43,093 nucleotides of DNA from Nostoc sp. CHAB 5834 (GTDB lineage: Bacteria; Cyanobacteriota; Cyanobacteriia; Cyanobacteriales; Nostocaceae), in assembly GCA_020829485.1 (NCBI GenBank), contig JAIVFU010000058.1:1-43093 (forward strand). Direction: 5' to 3'. The notes beneath the pieces are model-generated. The model was not told the DNA's origin. It searched no databases and saw only the letters and a program-made list of their open reading frames with translations. This document shows, in pieces, positions 1-6,809 of this stretch. Position 1 is the stretch's first letter, and the number at the start of each line of letters is the position of its first letter. Made by a program: the position numbers and the translations under genes.

Positions 1-9
1 CCAGACTTT

Positions 10-128
10 TCCTGGTGTCTATTGCGCGGTGGAACCACACTGAACCCTTCCCGAACTCAGAGGTGAAACGCTGCTGCGGCCACGATAGTTTAGGGGTAGC
101 CCTACGCAAAAATAGCTCGATGCCAGGA
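10..128 (+). rRNA. rrf: 5S ribosomal RNA
   Basis: The 5' TCCTGG (10-15) pairs with CCAGGA (123-128) to close helix I. Between them lie the conserved 5S blocks, such as CCGAACTCAG near 52-61 and a GAAACGCTGCTGCGGC stretch. The length of about 119 nt fits a bacterial 5S. It is presumably the last gene of an rRNA operon whose 23S gene lies off the left edge. Ends are uncertain by one or two bases. Confidence 0.93.
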
Positions 129-142
129 TTCATAATTTAAAC

Positions 143-178
143 AAAACCCTCTAGCTGTTATAAGAGCTAGGGGGTTTT
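143..178 (+). terminator. Rho-independent terminator of the rRNA operon
   Basis: A 14-bp stem is formed by AAAACCCTCTAGCT (143-156) and AGCTAGGGGGTTTT (165-178), with one G-T wobble and an 8-nt loop. The 3' arm ends in a T run. It lies 15 nt past the 5S rRNA, where an rrn terminator is expected. Confidence 0.88.
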
Positions 179-219
179 CGTTTATGCTGAATTTAGTATT
201 GGATAAATTGCTATGACTT

Positions 220-741
220 ATGACTCAAGAACTTTGGGATTTAAGAAAGTCTATTCTTGATGGACGTTATGACGAAGCTTTGGTAATTGTTGATGAGCTA
301 GAGTTGATGAGTCGAAAGAGTTATATCCGAAATATTAGGAGTTTCCTCATCAGACTCATGATTCATTTAATTAAAAATCAGGTTGAACAGAGATTAAATA
401 ATTCATGGGCAGCTTCTATTGAAGGTTCGATTTTAGAAATTCAAGATTTAAATTTACAGGATAATAAGACTTCACATTATGTGAAGCAAGGTGACTGGGA
501 AGATTTGCTGGATGCTGCTTTTTATGCAGCAATCAAGCCAGCATCGGCTGAAATCTTTGATGGTTTGTATACACCTAAGCAGCTGGAAGCAATGGTAGAT
601 AAATCACTGATTATGTCCGTAGCAAAAGATTTTTTAAATCTGACTTATACAAATTCACAAAAGTCTTTACCTGGTGCTATCGATGAGATGCTGAGTAATT
701 TACCTGGTGGGCAAGAGTGGGAACAAGGTAAAGAAAAATGA
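220..741 (+). CDS. DUF29-like protein
   Basis: The product is 173 aa. Residues about 30-75 (SRKSYIRNIRSFLIRLMIHL, then NNSWAASIEGSI) resemble the core of DUF29, a family of unknown function that is abundant in cyanobacteria: a helix rich in R/L around an 'LLxHLLKW'-like motif followed by 'SWxxTI'. The N-terminus lacks the usual DUF29 start and the C-terminal half (LLDAAFYAAIKPASAEIFDG) is only loosely similar, so this is a divergent member. The start ATG at 220 is the first in frame; a nearby ATG at 213 is in another frame. It is a single gene just past the rRNA terminator. Function unknown. Confidence 0.6.
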   Translation: MTQELWDLRKSILDGRYDEALVIVDELELMSRKSYIRNIRSFLIRLMIHLIKNQVEQRLNNSWAASIEGSILEIQDLNLQDNKTSHYVKQGDWEDLLDAAFYAAIKPASAEIFDGLYTPKQLEAMVDKSLIMSVAKDFLNLTYTNSQKSLPGAIDEMLSNLPGGQEWEQGKEK

Positions 742-767
742 TTATGTGAGGGATTTGTACTAAATTT

Positions 768-986
768 ATGACATTACTTACTATCACTCAAGACATAGAA
801 GACTATCAAGCAATTGCACCTATTCATCTTGAACAATGTTTTGTGCAATCAACCAATCACTGTCTGGACGACAAACCAACCGAGTATTACTGTATGCCCA
901 ACCCAAAGGTAAAATTGTATGCCCAAGATAACTACCTCATTGTGTTTTCTCAGTTACCAATGCAATATCAACTTGATTTGGTATGA
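768..986 (+). CDS. Small hypothetical protein, 72 aa
   Basis: This short open frame starts with ATG 26 bases after the DUF29-like gene. The predicted product has no membrane segment or motif I recognise. Its composition is protein-like, with varied polar and hydrophobic residues. It has no clear ribosome binding site, and the flanking DNA on its right is decayed gene material, so it could equally be a fragment of a larger lost gene. Low certainty. Confidence 0.3.
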   Translation: MTLLTITQDIEDYQAIAPIHLEQCFVQSTNHCLDDKPTEYYCMPNPKVKLYAQDNYLIVFSQLPMQYQLDLV

Positions 987-1042
987 CATTTCTTTTGTAT
1001 CCTCTAAAACAAAACTCTGGGGAACAATGTCTTCAAGAAAAT

Positions 1043-1309
1043 TCATGTTACATTGTGCTTAACTTGCGATAGTTCTTTAACTAACCTTCCAAGGGTGACA
1101 GGAATTTCAGAGGCCTCATCCTGTTTCAATTCTATTAGATCAGTATATTCACTCAAAAAGTGAGAGAGTTTTAAGTGCCCTATTTATTTTAAGTCAAATC
1201 CCAAATTACGAAGGGCACCACCAAAGTCTGCTAGATAAAACCAGCTATCTTTAGTTACACATTTGCTAGCAGATTCAATAATGATATTGCGAATTTCGGG
1301 TTGACTCAT
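1043..1309 (-). pseudogene. OST-HTH/LOTUS-like small gene interrupted by an in-frame stop
   Basis: On the minus strand an ATG at 1309, preceded by an AGGAAT ribosome binding site, opens a 41-codon frame ending DFGGALRNLGFDLK. It stops at TAA 1186-1184. Reading continues in the same frame for 46 more residues (IGHLKLSHFLSEYTDLIELK...) to TGA at 1045-1043. The joined product, about 88 aa, resembles an OST-HTH/LOTUS winged-helix RNA-binding domain ('W..L..FG..L......GH.KLS.FL.....I.L'). A single nonsense change is the simplest explanation. It could instead be a sequencing error or a site of readthrough. The domain assignment is by eye. Confidence 0.5.
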
Positions 1310-1426
1310 ATACTATTCCTGTGCAAAATGCCACAAAATTAAAGCATTGTTGATGTTTATAGTATGCCCATGAGTCTGCACACCCTAACACCTTAGGAAC
1401 AGAATATGGATATTTGTAATTGACAC

Positions 1427-1450
1427 TCTCAGACCCTAAAGGGTCTGAGA
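1427..1450 (-). repeat. Perfect 10-bp hairpin at the TnpB 3' end (probable IS right-end structure)
   Basis: TCTCAGACCC (1427-1436) and GGGTCTGAGA (1441-1450) form a perfect stem with a TAAA loop. The hairpin overlaps the stop codon of the tnpB remnant. IS200/IS605-type elements carry a subterminal hairpin at the right end, and the tnpB-associated guide RNA normally ends there. Confidence 0.5.
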
Positions 1451-1761
1451 TTCTACAGACAGAGTAAACTTGGGTAGTACCCATAGCCTAACTCTCGTTG
1501 CGGTCGTCAAACACCGCCTACCCAGTAAGCCTAAGTCTAAGCTCAGATTGCTGGCTACTTTTCGTAAAATATTCGCGCTACCGTTTAAATCCGCGTTCAC
1601 AATTGAACCATTCGCTGACTGATACAGCCCTCTTTTAATCCGCTTTCCAGATGCTTTCCACCCGTCTGGTTTTTGACCATATACGGGTAGGGAGTCTCCA
1701 TCTAAAAAGCTCGACTTGCTCGTGTAGGGGTATCTCACAGTCCTCAGCAGTTCAAAGATTA
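1436..1761 (-). pseudogene. tnpB: TnpB (IS200/IS605 OrfB) C-terminal remnant
   Basis: The frame encodes the last ~100 residues of a TnpB-type RNA-guided nuclease/transposase accessory protein. YTSKSSFLDGD is followed about 40 residues later by NADLNGSANILRK, which carries the third RuvC-like Asp. The paired CxxC zinc-finger cysteines usual between these motifs are absent; this appears to be a subfamily trait rather than damage. The 5' part is gone: the frame is cut by a MITE at 1762, and no TnpB coding sequence continues beyond it. No tnpA is present. Non-functional remnant. Confidence 0.75.
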
Positions 1762-1960
1762 TAGGACTTACGCATTGACATAAAAGCAAAAATGACAGGT
1801 AGAGTTTTCAAGGCTTCTATCTAGGTTTTTCAATCATATTTTGGCGATGCTTGCGGCGGGCTGCGCCTACGCCAGCAATCAAAAGCAACCTCCAAAAGCC
1901 TGGAACAACGTATTTACGTTAATACAGAAGATAGCTCTTTTGTACAGTGCGTAAGTCCTA
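1762..1960. mobile_element. MITE, family A copy 1 (199 bp, TIR TAGGACTTACGCA)
   Basis: The left end TAGGACTTACGCATTGACA (1762-1780) and right end TGTACAGTGCGTAAGTCCTA (1941-1960) are inverted repeats. GATTA directly flanks both sides (1757-1761 and 1961-1965) and reads as a 5-bp target duplication. The interior is non-coding. It is inserted into the tnpB remnant. The same ends recur at 3320-3704. Confidence 0.85.
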
Positions 1961-1965
1961 GATTA

Positions 1966-2192
1966 ATTCGTGAATACATAAATACGACTGCGACTTTAGT
2001 CGCTCGTGCCGCTTCCCTCTCAGCACTGAAGTGACTGAGTTTCCCGCATCCCGTGTACTCCTATGAGGTGGGATTCCACCTACTATATGAACAATATCAA
2101 AAGCGATCGCTCGTCTAGCCAGGAAAACTAACAGAGCGATCGCGCTATCTTCAGTTTTGAAGCCAACTAAGCATAGGAGTCACCTCCCATAC
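1966..2192. other. Non-coding stretch with inverted repeats
   Basis: This is debris between the MITE and the PPIase gene. It holds GCGACTTTAGTCGC (hairpin-forming), AGGTGGGATTCCACCT (an inverted repeat near 2067-2082) and two HIP1-related octamers. On the minus strand it may be the non-coding 5' side of the decayed tnpB element. No open frame of note. Confidence 0.35.
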
Positions 2193-2987
2193 TCAGGTTA
2201 AAGGCTGATCGCCTTCTTCCTGTAGTATCGTCCCCGCCTCTAATTGTGGTGCAGACATGATTTGCTTTTGCTGTTCTTGTAGCCAGATTTCAAAAAGTTC
2301 ATTTAGCAGTCGCACTTTCATAAATTCATCCAGTTGTGCGGGGATAAATTTTTCCAGCCGCAAAATCACGAACCAGTCGGCTATGCGGGTAGGGGGCAAT
2401 ATCTGACCTGGTTGACTGCTAGATAGCATTTGCACCATTACCGGATGTAGTGCATTCAGTTCAATCGGGCCCACTAAGCCTCCAGTTTGGGCTTCTGGCC
2501 CGAGTGAATATTCACGCGCCAAGTCAGCAAAAGAGTTTTCTTTTGCCTGAATCCGGAAGTAAAGTTCTTGGGCTATTCCCACATCCTGGGTTCGCAGTAG
2601 AGAATAAATTACTTTGTCTAGTTTTGTCTTGGACTGAAAAAAGTAGGATTCCAGTTTATTACCCCAAGTAGCTTGCTTAAATTTTTCAATTTTAAGCTTA
2701 CGAGTGATAATAACTTCTAGTTGTTCGGGAGTCAGCCCTTGATTTGCCATCCAAGTCTGGATGTCTTCTTCATTTTTGAACTGTTTTTCAGCGTAAAACT
2801 GCTGTTTAGCTTGGGCTACTTCCTCAGGTGTACATATTGCTACCTTGGCGGAGCGTGAATTTTCCTCTATCGCCTCATCAATAATCAATTCGCGCTGCAA
2901 TTGTGGCAGCATTTGGTAACTTGCCAGTAAGGAAATCAGTTCACTAGCTGTGATTGTACGATTACCGATTTGGATCGCTTCAGTCAT
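2193..2987 (-). CDS. Parvulin-type peptidyl-prolyl cis-trans isomerase
   Basis: The 264-aa protein has a helical SurA/PrsA-like N-terminal chaperone part (residues ~1-125) and a parvulin (PpiC) rotamase domain (~125-215). The hallmark is FADLAREYSLGPEAQTGGLVG followed by the conserved hydrophobic strand region (VMVQMLSSSQPGQILPP and WFVILRLE). No signal peptide or membrane anchor is visible, so it is probably cytoplasmic or exported by another route. It stands alone on the minus strand. In Nostoc such proteins are often encoded near peptide-export genes, but no transporter is seen here. The ATG at 2987 is the only plausible start. Confidence 0.85.
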   Translation of the reverse strand: MTEAIQIGNRTITASELISLLASYQMLPQLQRELIIDEAIEENSRSAKVAICTPEEVAQAKQQFYAEKQFKNEEDIQTWMANQGLTPEQLEVIITRKLKIEKFKQATWGNKLESYFFQSKTKLDKVIYSLLRTQDVGIAQELYFRIQAKENSFADLAREYSLGPEAQTGGLVGPIELNALHPVMVQMLSSSQPGQILPPTRIADWFVILRLEKFIPAQLDEFMKVRLLNELFEIWLQEQQKQIMSAPQLEAGTILQEEGDQPLT

Positions 2988-3319
2988 TAGCTTTCGGGCA
3001 TCTTAAGAATATCTGGTCTGTCAAAGAAGCTAACTTAGCCTACTCACTGGGAGCTTTTGTCTTAATCTTACTGAGTTAGGTACGCTAACTTCACTTTCGT
3101 AATAATTAAATAGTGGCTTTAACATACTTTAAAATATACAGTTTATATGAGTTTTTATCAAAGATTCTACGTAAATACGACCAGATGGGAAAAAAAAGGA
3201 CAAAGGTCAAATGGGAGCATCCCAATTTTGCAACTTTACCAAAATAGTTACAAGTTAATTGCGATTGCTTTGCTTCACTGCGTTACCTACCCTGCGGGTT
3301 CTCCAAAGGAGTACGCAAT

Positions 3320-3704
3320 TAGGACTTACGCACTGTACAAATGCATCGTGATATGCATTACATAAAATAGGTTATTTCAGGCTTTTCTTAATTATCCTGT
3401 GATGCCTACGGCGGTAAACTACGTAAATAGACCATGCTGTAGGGGCTAAACTTTGCTCATTGGTGTCAACTTAAGCTAAAAATCGCTTATCTGTTGGCTT
3501 CCACGCCCGCCCAGAAATAAATTTCAGGGCTAATAGCTAAAGTCTACTAAAGTAGACTTTAGCTATTAGCAAGGAACTTCAGTTCCTTGCGGGACATGGT
3601 TTTTACGTTAAGTTGACACGTATGAGCAATGCTGTGCCCTTACGAAAGATATAGTTTTTAGCCTTAATACATATTTGGTATTTATTGTCAATGCGTAAGT
3701 CCTA
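3320..3704. mobile_element. MITE, family A copy 2 (385 bp)
   Basis: The ends TAGGACTTACGCACTGTACA (3320-3339) and TGTCAATGCGTAAGTCCTA (3686-3704) match copy 1. The 5-bp duplication GCAAT flanks it at 3315-3319 and 3705-3709. It is longer than copy 1 because a different inverted-repeat element (3453-3629) is nested inside. Confidence 0.85.
3453..3629. mobile_element. Nested MITE, family B copy 1
   Basis: TTGCTCAT plus GTGTCAACTTAA on the left (3453-3474) is mirrored by TTAAGTTGACAC plus ATGAGCAA on the right, ending at 3629. Inside are two further hairpins, one around AAAGTCTACTAAAGTAGACTTT and one around AAGGAACTTCAGTTCCTT. A partial copy of the same family lies at 25394-25467. Confidence 0.7.
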
Positions 3705-4007
3705 GCAATGACAAATTATGTTTTTACACATTTGGGATACTCCCGCTCAAGTAACTAATCACACTTCTCGCCACTGCAAGTTAGAAGACGAAGTTATCAG
3801 ACTGAGCTAGGGTGCTTTGAGATAACCTTCTCCTAACAAAGGTTTTTTAGTTAACCAGAAATACTCACTTTATAGCGAGTCTCATTTGAATCTGACTTTT
3901 CCCATTGTATTTTTGGTAGAGCAATGTCTACGAAAGGCTGCGCCTACGCTCACTATACCTCTATCCCAAAGTCCTATTATGTATCCCACAACCAAAAATT
4001 CTAACGT

Positions 4008-4382
4008 TTACAATGACTCTAAATAATTCAAAAGATCCGCCATTTCTTGGGGGCTAGGTTGGAATTTTGGCATTGGCGGGGTTTCGCCACTGATCACTTG
4101 GCGAATCAGTCCATATCGAGACTTATGCTTTGAGACAGCTTGCAAACTGGGGCCTACTCGCCCATCGGCTTCCAAGCCATGACAACCAGCACAGTTAATT
4201 TGAAAGATCGCGTGTCCTTGAACTGGGTTTCCTGTTAAGGATAGAACGCTCTTGACGTATGGATCGGAGGCTTGAACCAACTGAACACCAAAAAAGCCCA
4301 AAGAGACTGCTAGCAGTGTAGCCAGCGTCAATAAAACGATCCTCTGAATCAAAATTTCAGGTTTGGTAATCTGGTTATCCAA
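4008..4382 (-). CDS. cytM: Membrane-anchored c-type cytochrome, CytM-like
   Basis: The 124-aa protein has one N-terminal membrane segment (residues ~12-35, LIQRIVLLTLATLLAVSLGF). A short class I cytochrome c domain follows, with the heme motif CAGCH (64-68) and a likely axial Met in TPPMPKF (Met104). The size and the absence of an obvious cleavage site match cytochrome cM, a low-abundance cyanobacterial cytochrome linked to stress and to restraint of electron flow, anchored by an uncleaved signal. The adjacent divergent gene is petG (cytochrome b6f). A cytochrome c6-type protein is the alternative, but c6 usually has a cleaved signal and a different heme-domain sequence. Confidence 0.72.
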   Translation of the reverse strand: MDNQITKPEILIQRIVLLTLATLLAVSLGFFGVQLVQASDPYVKSVLSLTGNPVQGHAIFQINCAGCHGLEADGRVGPSLQAVSKHKSRYGLIRQVISGETPPMPKFQPSPQEMADLLNYLESL

Positions 4383-4592
4383 AAGGTTTGCTGTGAAAAT
4401 CTAGGTGTGCTAAAAACTTTTCATTTCCTACACATAGCTTAAAAGTTCTTGATTGTGTCTGCAAGCACAGAAGACTATTTTCTTGTGGGCAGTTGCCCTC
4501 CAAAAAGGCTGTAGGGCGCAGGATTCATACGAAATTTGGTAAAATCAAAAACAGGCAACGAATATTTAATAATTTCAAAGAGGAGATTTACA

Positions 4593-4706
4593 GTGGTTGA
4601 ACCCCTACTATCAGGTATTGTCCTTGGTCTAGTTTTCGTCACCCTCGCCGGACTGTTTTACGCTGCCTATAAGCAATATAAGCGCCCTAATCAGTTGGGG
4701 GGGTAG
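4593..4706 (+). CDS. petG: Cytochrome b6f complex subunit PetG
   Basis: The 37-codon gene begins with GTG at 4593 behind a strong AGAGGAG site (about 4580-4586). The product starts [20 protein letters not shown] and ends [12 protein letters not shown], with a single membrane helix and a basic C-terminal tail, as in other cyanobacterial and plastid PetG proteins. PetG is a small thylakoid subunit needed for assembly and stability of the cytochrome b6f complex. It is divergent from the CytM-like gene, with about 210 bp between them that must hold both promoters. Confidence 0.95.
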   Translation: MVEPLLSGIVLGLVFVTLAGLFYAAYKQYKRPNQLGG

Positions 4707-4834
4707 CAGTGCTGAGTTTTGTTAGCGGATAGCTATGGTTTAGCCTATGCTGAGTTTTGAGTGGGAATATGAGGGGGATGAGGGAGATAAAGTAAAATTT
4801 TCTCCTCCTGCTCCTTTATCTGCCCCCTCTTTTC

Positions 4835-5380
4835 TCATTGCACAATTCTGTAGAAAGTAAGTGATGTGTTGCCGTAAACTTTCTCGCGGCAAATTTCCCA
4901 AGCGGGAATCTCTAGCGGTGTCCAACCTTGTGAGGCGTGTTCAACTGCGATTTCACCGCTAGGATCTAAAAGTTGATAGTGAGCGATCGCTTCTAATACT
5001 GGCTGGTACAATCCACTGGCATAAGGTGGATCAAAGTAAATTCTATCGAATTGCTTGCCTGATAAAGTCTTTAACTGTTGGAAAATATCTCCCCGCAATA
5101 CCCGAAGTTCTTGCTCGGCATTCGCTACCTGCTGCCAATTTTGTTGGATGGTGGCACAGGCTCGGCTCGATTGTTCAATTCCCACTACTAAGCTGGCTCC
5201 TCTACACAAAGCCTCTGCGCCCATTGAACCAGTACCGGCGCACAAATCTAGCCAGCGACAACCTGCAATTTCTCCCTGCCAAATATTAAACACTGCTTCC
5301 CTTACCCGCGCACTAGTAGGTCTAGTTTCTTTTCCGGGTAAAGTTTTTAGCTGGCGATTCCCGTAAATTCTCAGGCTCAT
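4835..5380 (-). CDS. rsmD: 16S rRNA (guanine966-N2)-methyltransferase RsmD
   Basis: The 181-aa protein is a Rossmann-fold methyltransferase. The SAM-binding motif is WLDLCAGTGSMG (residues ~43-54) and the catalytic DPPY is at 117-120. The RPTSARVREAVFNI block near the N-terminus is characteristic of RsmD. It methylates G966 of 16S rRNA during 30S assembly. It lies on the minus strand downstream of hisH (70-bp gap containing TAGTCAT/TGGTCAT heptamers), so the two may be co-transcribed. Confidence 0.93.
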   Translation of the reverse strand: MSLRIYGNRQLKTLPGKETRPTSARVREAVFNIWQGEIAGCRWLDLCAGTGSMGAEALCRGASLVVGIEQSSRACATIQQNWQQVANAEQELRVLRGDIFQQLKTLSGKQFDRIYFDPPYASGLYQPVLEAIAHYQLLDPSGEIAVEHASQGWTPLEIPAWEICREKVYGNTSLTFYRIVQ

Positions 5381-5450
5381 TGGTTATTAGTCATTGGTCA
5401 TTAGTCATAAGTTTTAGACAAAGGATAAACAACAAATAACAAAAATAGTA

Positions 5451-6086
5451 TTAGGCAGGAATTTTTTCGCGGACTTGAGCAACAAAATTAGATAAAATTT
5501 GCAATCCAATATTAGAGGATTTTTCGGGGTGAAATTGGACTGCCATCAGGTTTTCGTGGGCGATCGCAGCTGTGACGGTTTGAGTCCCGTGGGTGATGGT
5601 TGCTGCACGGATTAGCGGGTCTATTGGGTCAACATAGTAAGAATGGACAAAATATACCCAAGGATCGGACGGTAAATGCTCCCACAAAATACTTTTTGGT
5701 TGAGTCATTTCCAGTTGATTCCAACCCATGTGAGGAATAGTGATGTCAGGTTCTGAGCGAAACCGCCGCACTTTTCCTTTGATAATTCCTAGTCCTGGTT
5801 GAGTACCTTCTGCACTTGATTCAAAGAGAATTTGCAATCCTAAACAAATTCCCAAGAAAGGTTTACCAGATGCGATCGCTTCTTTAATAGGTTGTTCCAA
5901 ACCACGCGATCGCAGGTGTTGAACTGCTGGATCAAATGCTCCCACTCCCGGCAGAACTATTGCATCTGCCTGCTCTAATTCCTTTGGAGAATAAGTAACA
6001 TTAGGTGTTGCTCCAGCTTTTTCCAAGCCTTTGCAGACTGAGTGCAAATTTCCCATCTCGTAATCTACGACCGCAATTACTGGCAT
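5451..6086 (-). CDS. hisH: Imidazole glycerol phosphate synthase, glutaminase subunit HisH
   Basis: This 211-aa class I glutamine amidotransferase has its nucleophile Cys81 in GICLGLQ and its His186/Glu188 in QFHPEKS; the N-terminus DYEMGNLHS is typical. It releases ammonia from glutamine for HisF, making imidazole glycerol phosphate and AICAR in histidine synthesis. HisF is not in this window. hisD lies about 18 kb away, so the pathway genes are scattered, as is usual in cyanobacteria. Length is normal and the start is clear. Confidence 0.96.
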   Translation of the reverse strand: MPVIAVVDYEMGNLHSVCKGLEKAGATPNVTYSPKELEQADAIVLPGVGAFDPAVQHLRSRGLEQPIKEAIASGKPFLGICLGLQILFESSAEGTQPGLGIIKGKVRRFRSEPDITIPHMGWNQLEMTQPKSILWEHLPSDPWVYFVHSYYVDPIDPLIRAATITHGTQTVTAAIAHENLMAVQFHPEKSSNIGLQILSNFVAQVREKIPA

Positions 6087-6144
6087 TCACCTGCTCCTTG
6101 TAAATTTATTATGGAGGGTTTTTCTATTCTAAATAATATTTGTT

Positions 6145-6778
6145 ATGAAGAAAAGAATTCTATTAACTTATTTTGACATTTGGCAAAAATATCAACCGTC
6201 GAATTATTCTGATGATTTATTATTTGAAGTTACCAAACTTGATCTGATACCAGATGATTTAAGTTTTTTACCCTAGTTACCCGTAGATGTGCAACTTGCC
6301 AGTACTCAGGTCATGGAAAAAATCAATGCAATTCAAGCTGATTACATAATCTGTTGTGGCATAGCTGCAAAGCTTACATAATTAAGTGGGGAAGCAGTTG
6401 CTAAGTAACTAGGCGAGAATAAATCAGATTAGATTAAGTAATGTAAAAAACCCTGAGATTATTTTGTAGTCAGGGCTTTAGCCATCATTTGAGGAATCAA
6501 GTACTCACTACAAACCTTTAATTATTTACACCGCCTTACTTAGCTGTAAAGAAATTGTTTTGCAAACAGCAGTTGATTTAGAAGAATTAGTGACGGGAGC
6601 AGCAGCAATTGAGATTAGCCACGACTACGGTAAATTTGTCTGTGTTCGCGTAGTGTCTCGCAAAGAGTACTTAAGTCAAAAGCAACTCACGGTACGTTGT
6701 ATCTTTGCCCACGTTCCGGTTCTCAATCAAGAAAATTTGATGGGGATTCTTGCAGATTCCGTATTAATTATTAACTAA
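6145..6778 (+). pseudogene. Pyroglutamyl-peptidase-like (peptidase C15) gene, broken
   Basis: From ATG 6145 the frame reads MKKRILLTYFDIWQKYQPSN, then meets TAG near 6276 and later TAA codons, while recognisable segments such as LPVDVQLAS and ADYIICCGIAA continue in frame. After about 130 bp of non-matching DNA the 3' half appears from about 6560: TAVDLEELVTGAAAIEISHD, then YGKFVC (active-site Cys region). A break after the Cys is followed by LTVRCIFAHVPVL, containing the likely catalytic His. The order matches the cyanobacterial pyroglutamyl-peptidase I family, which removes N-terminal pyroglutamate. Several stops plus an insertion make it non-functional. Confidence 0.72.
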
Positions 6779-6809
6779 CTGGCACTTTCATCAAGTTGTT
6801 AATGTCTGT

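Larger units (their letters stand above)
2988..4007. other. 1-kb intergenic region: MITE nest and short dispersed repeats
   Basis: No convincing gene is present. A GCGATTGCTTTGCTTCACTG-type dispersed repeat is at about 3259-3318. A family A MITE with another element nested in it spans 3320-3704. A second GTCTACGAAAGGCTGCGCC-type repeat lies near 3926-3955. A weak hairpin followed by a T run (AACCTT ... AAAGGTTTTTT, about 3823-3848) could be an orphan terminator, but no transcript upstream of it is evident. Confidence 0.6.

Noticed and set aside
2193..2987. Functional link of the parvulin gene to the Gly-rich peptide cluster
   Set aside because: Isomerases of this type do occur beside peptide exporters in Nostoc, but here the two loci are ~24 kb apart with no transporter near either.
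3147..3365. 72-aa plus-strand ORF
   Set aside because: It runs through a dispersed repeat and into the end of a MITE; the composition is not protein-like.
3823..3848. Terminator of a small RNA
   Set aside because: A six-base stem with a T run only, and no promoter or conserved RNA structure upstream.
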